Source: Homarus americanus (Eukaryota; Arthropoda; Malacostraca; Decapoda; Nephropidae). From it: a DNA stretch of 64,000 bases. The position numbers and the translations under genes are program-made. Below, in pieces: positions 61,726 to 64,000 of this stretch (its first letter is position 1; each line of letters begins with the position of its first letter). The notes under the pieces are model-generated. The model searched no databases, was not told the DNA's origin, and saw only the letters and a program-made list of their open reading frames with translations. The stretch lies in NCBI RefSeq assembly GCF_018991925.1, contig NW_024742338.1, positions 4,499,594 to 4,563,593 of the forward strand, written 5' to 3'.

Positions 61726-61808
<83 letters not shown>
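61726..61808. repeat. (TA)n, about 82 bp
   Basis: Uninterrupted, 0.4 kb upstream of the 62245 exon. Confidence 0.95.
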
Positions 61809-61812
<4 letters not shown>

Positions 61813-62244
61813 CAATACCGCTTGTTAAACTTAGTAAACTGTTAAATCATATATGGTTAAAAAATACAGTAAATGTGAAGATAATGACTATTTGGCGATG
61901 TCTTAGAGGTGTGTGTGTTCCTCAGGGGACCACCAGGCTTCAACACTGTGTAGAACTAAGGAATAGAATTCACCTATAATTTGTAGACAGTACAGCTTAA
62001 TTATCAGTTTTCAACACTTACTATAGAATTGGTGTTAAATGTTGGAAAAATTGTCTTGTAAACTCTACAAGGCTGTGAGAGGTTTTAAGTTGTACGGGTG
62101 ACTGTAATTTGTCCAGTAAATACAGCCCGATAACTGCGCCCAAGATGCCGATATTTATTTAATTTATTTCCTTCTCTCTCTTTCCTTCATCATATGTTTT
62201 ATTATAATTGTTGTATAAGTCATAACACACTTCTCTCTCTACAG
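61809..62244. other. 3' end of the long intron
   Basis: AT-rich. Ends in a good acceptor (TTCTCTCTCTACAG); candidate branch-point sequences precede it. No gene. Confidence 0.5.
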
Positions 62245-62618
62245 ACACCGAGTGTAAGGCAGCGATCGAGGACAACACGTCAACGGAGGAGCCACATATT
62301 ACCAGCGCTCTCACCTCCACTACCTCTGCCATCAACACCTCCACTACCTCCTCCTCCACCACAGACAGCCACCACAACCCCAACAGCAGTGGAGGCGGTC
62401 AGCAGGATGGGGTGGAGGGACAGGAGGTGAGCACTATAGAACCCAAGAAGCCCTTGCCCATGGCCTTCACCATCGAGTTGGGTGACGCACCGGGTGGCGG
62501 CGGCGGCGGCGTTGCCGACCTCAGCGTAGCCAAGAAGTTGGACATAACCGCCTCTATCAGCAAGTGGGCTCCCAAACACAGACGTAACCTGAGTCTGACC
62601 AAAGTCGAAGAACACAAG
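62245..62618 (+). CDS. Internal exon of the same gene, with conserved-looking FTIELGD...ISKWAPKHRRN segment
   Basis: Acceptor TTCTCTCTCTACAG ends at 62244; donor CACAAG|GTGAGT follows 62618. The exon starts in phase 1: the leftover G from 21051 plus AC gives Asp, and 124 open codons follow, ending in phase 0. The first half is Ser/Thr-rich and probably disordered (TSTTSAINTSTTSSSTT). The second half has MAFTIELGDAPG, a run of six Gly, then KKLDITASISKWAPKHRRNL. I recall the CEP170/CEP170B family having an 'FTIEF-D ... I-D-[VI]-TKF' block after the FHA domain, and the layout here is similar. That is family knowledge from memory, not an alignment. HRRNLSL is a possible basophilic-kinase site. 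Pfam/HHpred on the joined exons would decide. Confidence 0.85.
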
Positions 62619-63377
62619 GTGAGTCCTGGTGGGTGTTTTTGGTGACCCAGGTTGAGGTCCCTGTTATATTGTAAGTGCTCAGACCGTATGAACTGGAGTA
62701 TCACGGGTTAGGGTCAGCTTTAGTGACCTTGGTAAAGAACGCTTAAAGGCCACCTTGAATGACCCGTGTGTCAGCATAAGTGACCTGTATATGGTAGGTC
62801 AGCCGTGATGAACCATGGCTGGAAATACTTGGAAAACACATTGAAAGGTCAACCTGACCTTCAGTTGTTTTTGCTAATAAAGTTCCCTAAAAGAGCAGAC
62901 ACCCTCAACTGTCGCTTCACTTGAGTGTGTTGGTCATCTGGAGTTGTCAGGTCAAAGGTCAACCATGAGAACAGGTCATAGGAGGGTCACGATGACAACC
63001 AGTAACTCTCAAAGAAACGTAAAATATTTTTGTATTTAGTGTAGTATGGTTCGTGTCGTTTGATTACAGCTCCGTTCTTAGGTGAGAGCATTGATGTGAC
63101 AGTTCATTTACCAGTTATATTTCAATTAACTGTGATAGAGGGATTATGTTCAGAGCTGCAACTGTTAATTTACCAATTATATTCTAATTTCCTGTGAACT
63201 GTTATAGGGGCAGTGTTTAGATAGTGTAACTGCTTTTCACCCAATATGTCCCAAGTAACTGGTGTGTAGGGGCAGTGTTCAGGGAATTATAACTGTATTT
63301 CTAACACACGAACACTTTTACTAACTAAAAAGCTCAACTAACACAGTCTACTAACATTTTTCTCCGACACTGTGCAG
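62619..63377 (+). other. Intron of 759 bp between two short coding exons
   Basis: GTGAGT at the 5' end, TGTGCAG at the 3' end, phase 0. Its content is unique sequence. Roughly the first 400 bp carry recurring 'AGGTCA/GGTCAACC' words at irregular spacing, resembling nuclear-receptor half sites, but they may be the remains of a decayed repeat. Confidence 0.65.
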
Positions 63378-63449
63378 GTGGTGGAGAATTTCTTTGACGA
63401 GAATGGCAACTCACGGGCCAAGCGACGCAGCACCATCAGTCGCCTTGAT
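63378..63449 (+). CDS. Short internal exon of the same gene (24 codons, phase 0-0)
   Basis: The acceptor is CACTGTGCAG ending at 63377 and the donor is CTTGAT|GTGAGC after 63449. Exactly 24 codons stay open in the frame inherited from 62618 and encode VVENFFDENGNSRAKRRST then ISRLD. RRST is a PKA-type R-R-x-[S/T] site. The acceptor tract is only moderately pyrimidine-rich (TTTCTCCGACACTG) but the frame, donor and composition fit. The gene must continue past the window: no in-frame stop occurs before the donor and nothing downstream to 64000 looks like a terminal exon. Confidence 0.75.
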
Positions 63450-64000
63450 GTGAGCCACCACTAACTCTCTCTCTCTCTCTCGCTTTATTTACGGGTCCTC
63501 CTGTAGGACGAAAACCACCTAAACGAACTTAACCATAGTTAACGTAGACCCGTATATTTTTGTTTTTGCATTTAGTTCTTGTTTTTTCTCATTAAAATCT
63601 TACGATTGAAAATCGTGAAAATATTCCCAATAAGAGAATTTTACTGTTATTTTTATTTATTAATTTTATCTTCTTATATCCACTCGGGAAAATTAAACCT
63701 TTAATGTGAAACATTAAGTGAGAAAATAATAAGTATATCCTTTAAAAAATACAAACACGATTTTTTCAAGGTTAATTGGAGCTGTTATTATTGCTTAAGT
63801 TCATTTATGTGGTTTTCGCATTTTAGGAGTTTTTGTTGTTTTTATCCTTTGTTTACCTCCAGCGTACATGCTGTCCTCTCAAAGTTGACGTGTGAGCTGC
63901 GACGCACCACTATGGGGGCCTCTGATAGCAACTTTTAATATGTACCGTACAGTTTGCTGTTAGTATATGGGTTACGGAGTCCCTTTATGGGTTTAGTGAG
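63450..64000 (+). other. Start of a further intron
   Basis: Begins GTGAGC, (TC)n at 63466-63481, then AT-rich. No further exon recognised before the window ends. Confidence 0.55.

Overview
This 64 kb window looks like decapod crustacean nuclear DNA: AT-leaning, extremely rich in simple repeats and minisatellites, sprinkled with TTAGG/CCTAA tracts (the arthropod telomere pentamer, here interstitial), with degraded LINE 3' ends carrying the 'TTCTTATGTTC' tail I associate with decapod genomes, and one 100-N scaffold gap (32761-32860). Species cannot be fixed from the sequence. There is no prokaryotic-style gene organisation, rRNA, CRISPR or operon.

Only one protein-coding gene is well supported. 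It lies on the + strand: a 1.28 kb exon (19776-21051) encoding an acidic, Ser-rich, disordered segment, then exons at 62245-62618 and 63378-63449, continuing beyond the right edge. The splice phases agree (1-1, then 0-0) and the reading frame stays open throughout. The resulting protein has a segment (FTIELGD, then SISKWAPKHRRN) that reminds me of CEP170-type centrosomal proteins; this assignment is tentative. If the first two exons are joined directly, the intron between them is 41.2 kb. Inside it are further exon-like pieces: a 161-nt or 146-nt piece at 49056/49071-49216 whose 3' phase fits the 62245 exon, and a 51-nt phase-symmetric piece at 35240-35290 that begins with its own GTGAGT, as recursive splice exons do. 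Possible alternative first exons are at 14120 and 35549, and a separate signal-anchor-like first exon lies at 26737.

The rest is repeats. 1-19.2 kb: a chain of minisatellites (14, 43, 23, 20, 19, 29, 27, 31 and 16 bp units), microsatellites, a 0.5 kb polypurine tract, a 1.25 kb (AC/AG) array and a TTAGG tract at 8086-8275. 19.2-21.1 kb: possible promoter and first large exon. 21.1-62.2 kb (long intron): 25- and 31-bp arrays, LINE remnants (26.1, 46.0 and 46.7 kb), a 4.5 kb 30-bp array with the assembly gap, a 3.4 kb 20-bp array, a 1.27 kb 21-bp array, a 22-bp array, a CRE-containing array (55.8-56.2 kb), a 28/29-bp array (59.6-60.1 kb) and long (TA)n tracts. 62.2-64 kb: two short coding exons and introns.

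Three groups of non-coding structure are the most interesting. First, a palindromic short element (about 145-160 bp, ends GATCACCTGAAG...CTTCAGGTGATC) recurs on both strands and often encloses or abuts the TTAGG/CCTAA tracts, so many interstitial 'telomeric' tracts here may be parts of a mobile foldback element. Second, there is a 78-bp mariner-like foldback flanked by TA, and a hairpin with 31-nt perfect arms. Third, the palindrome TGACGTCA (cAMP response element) is strongly enriched: 14 copies in one array and at least 12 isolated copies, several beside CCAAT boxes.
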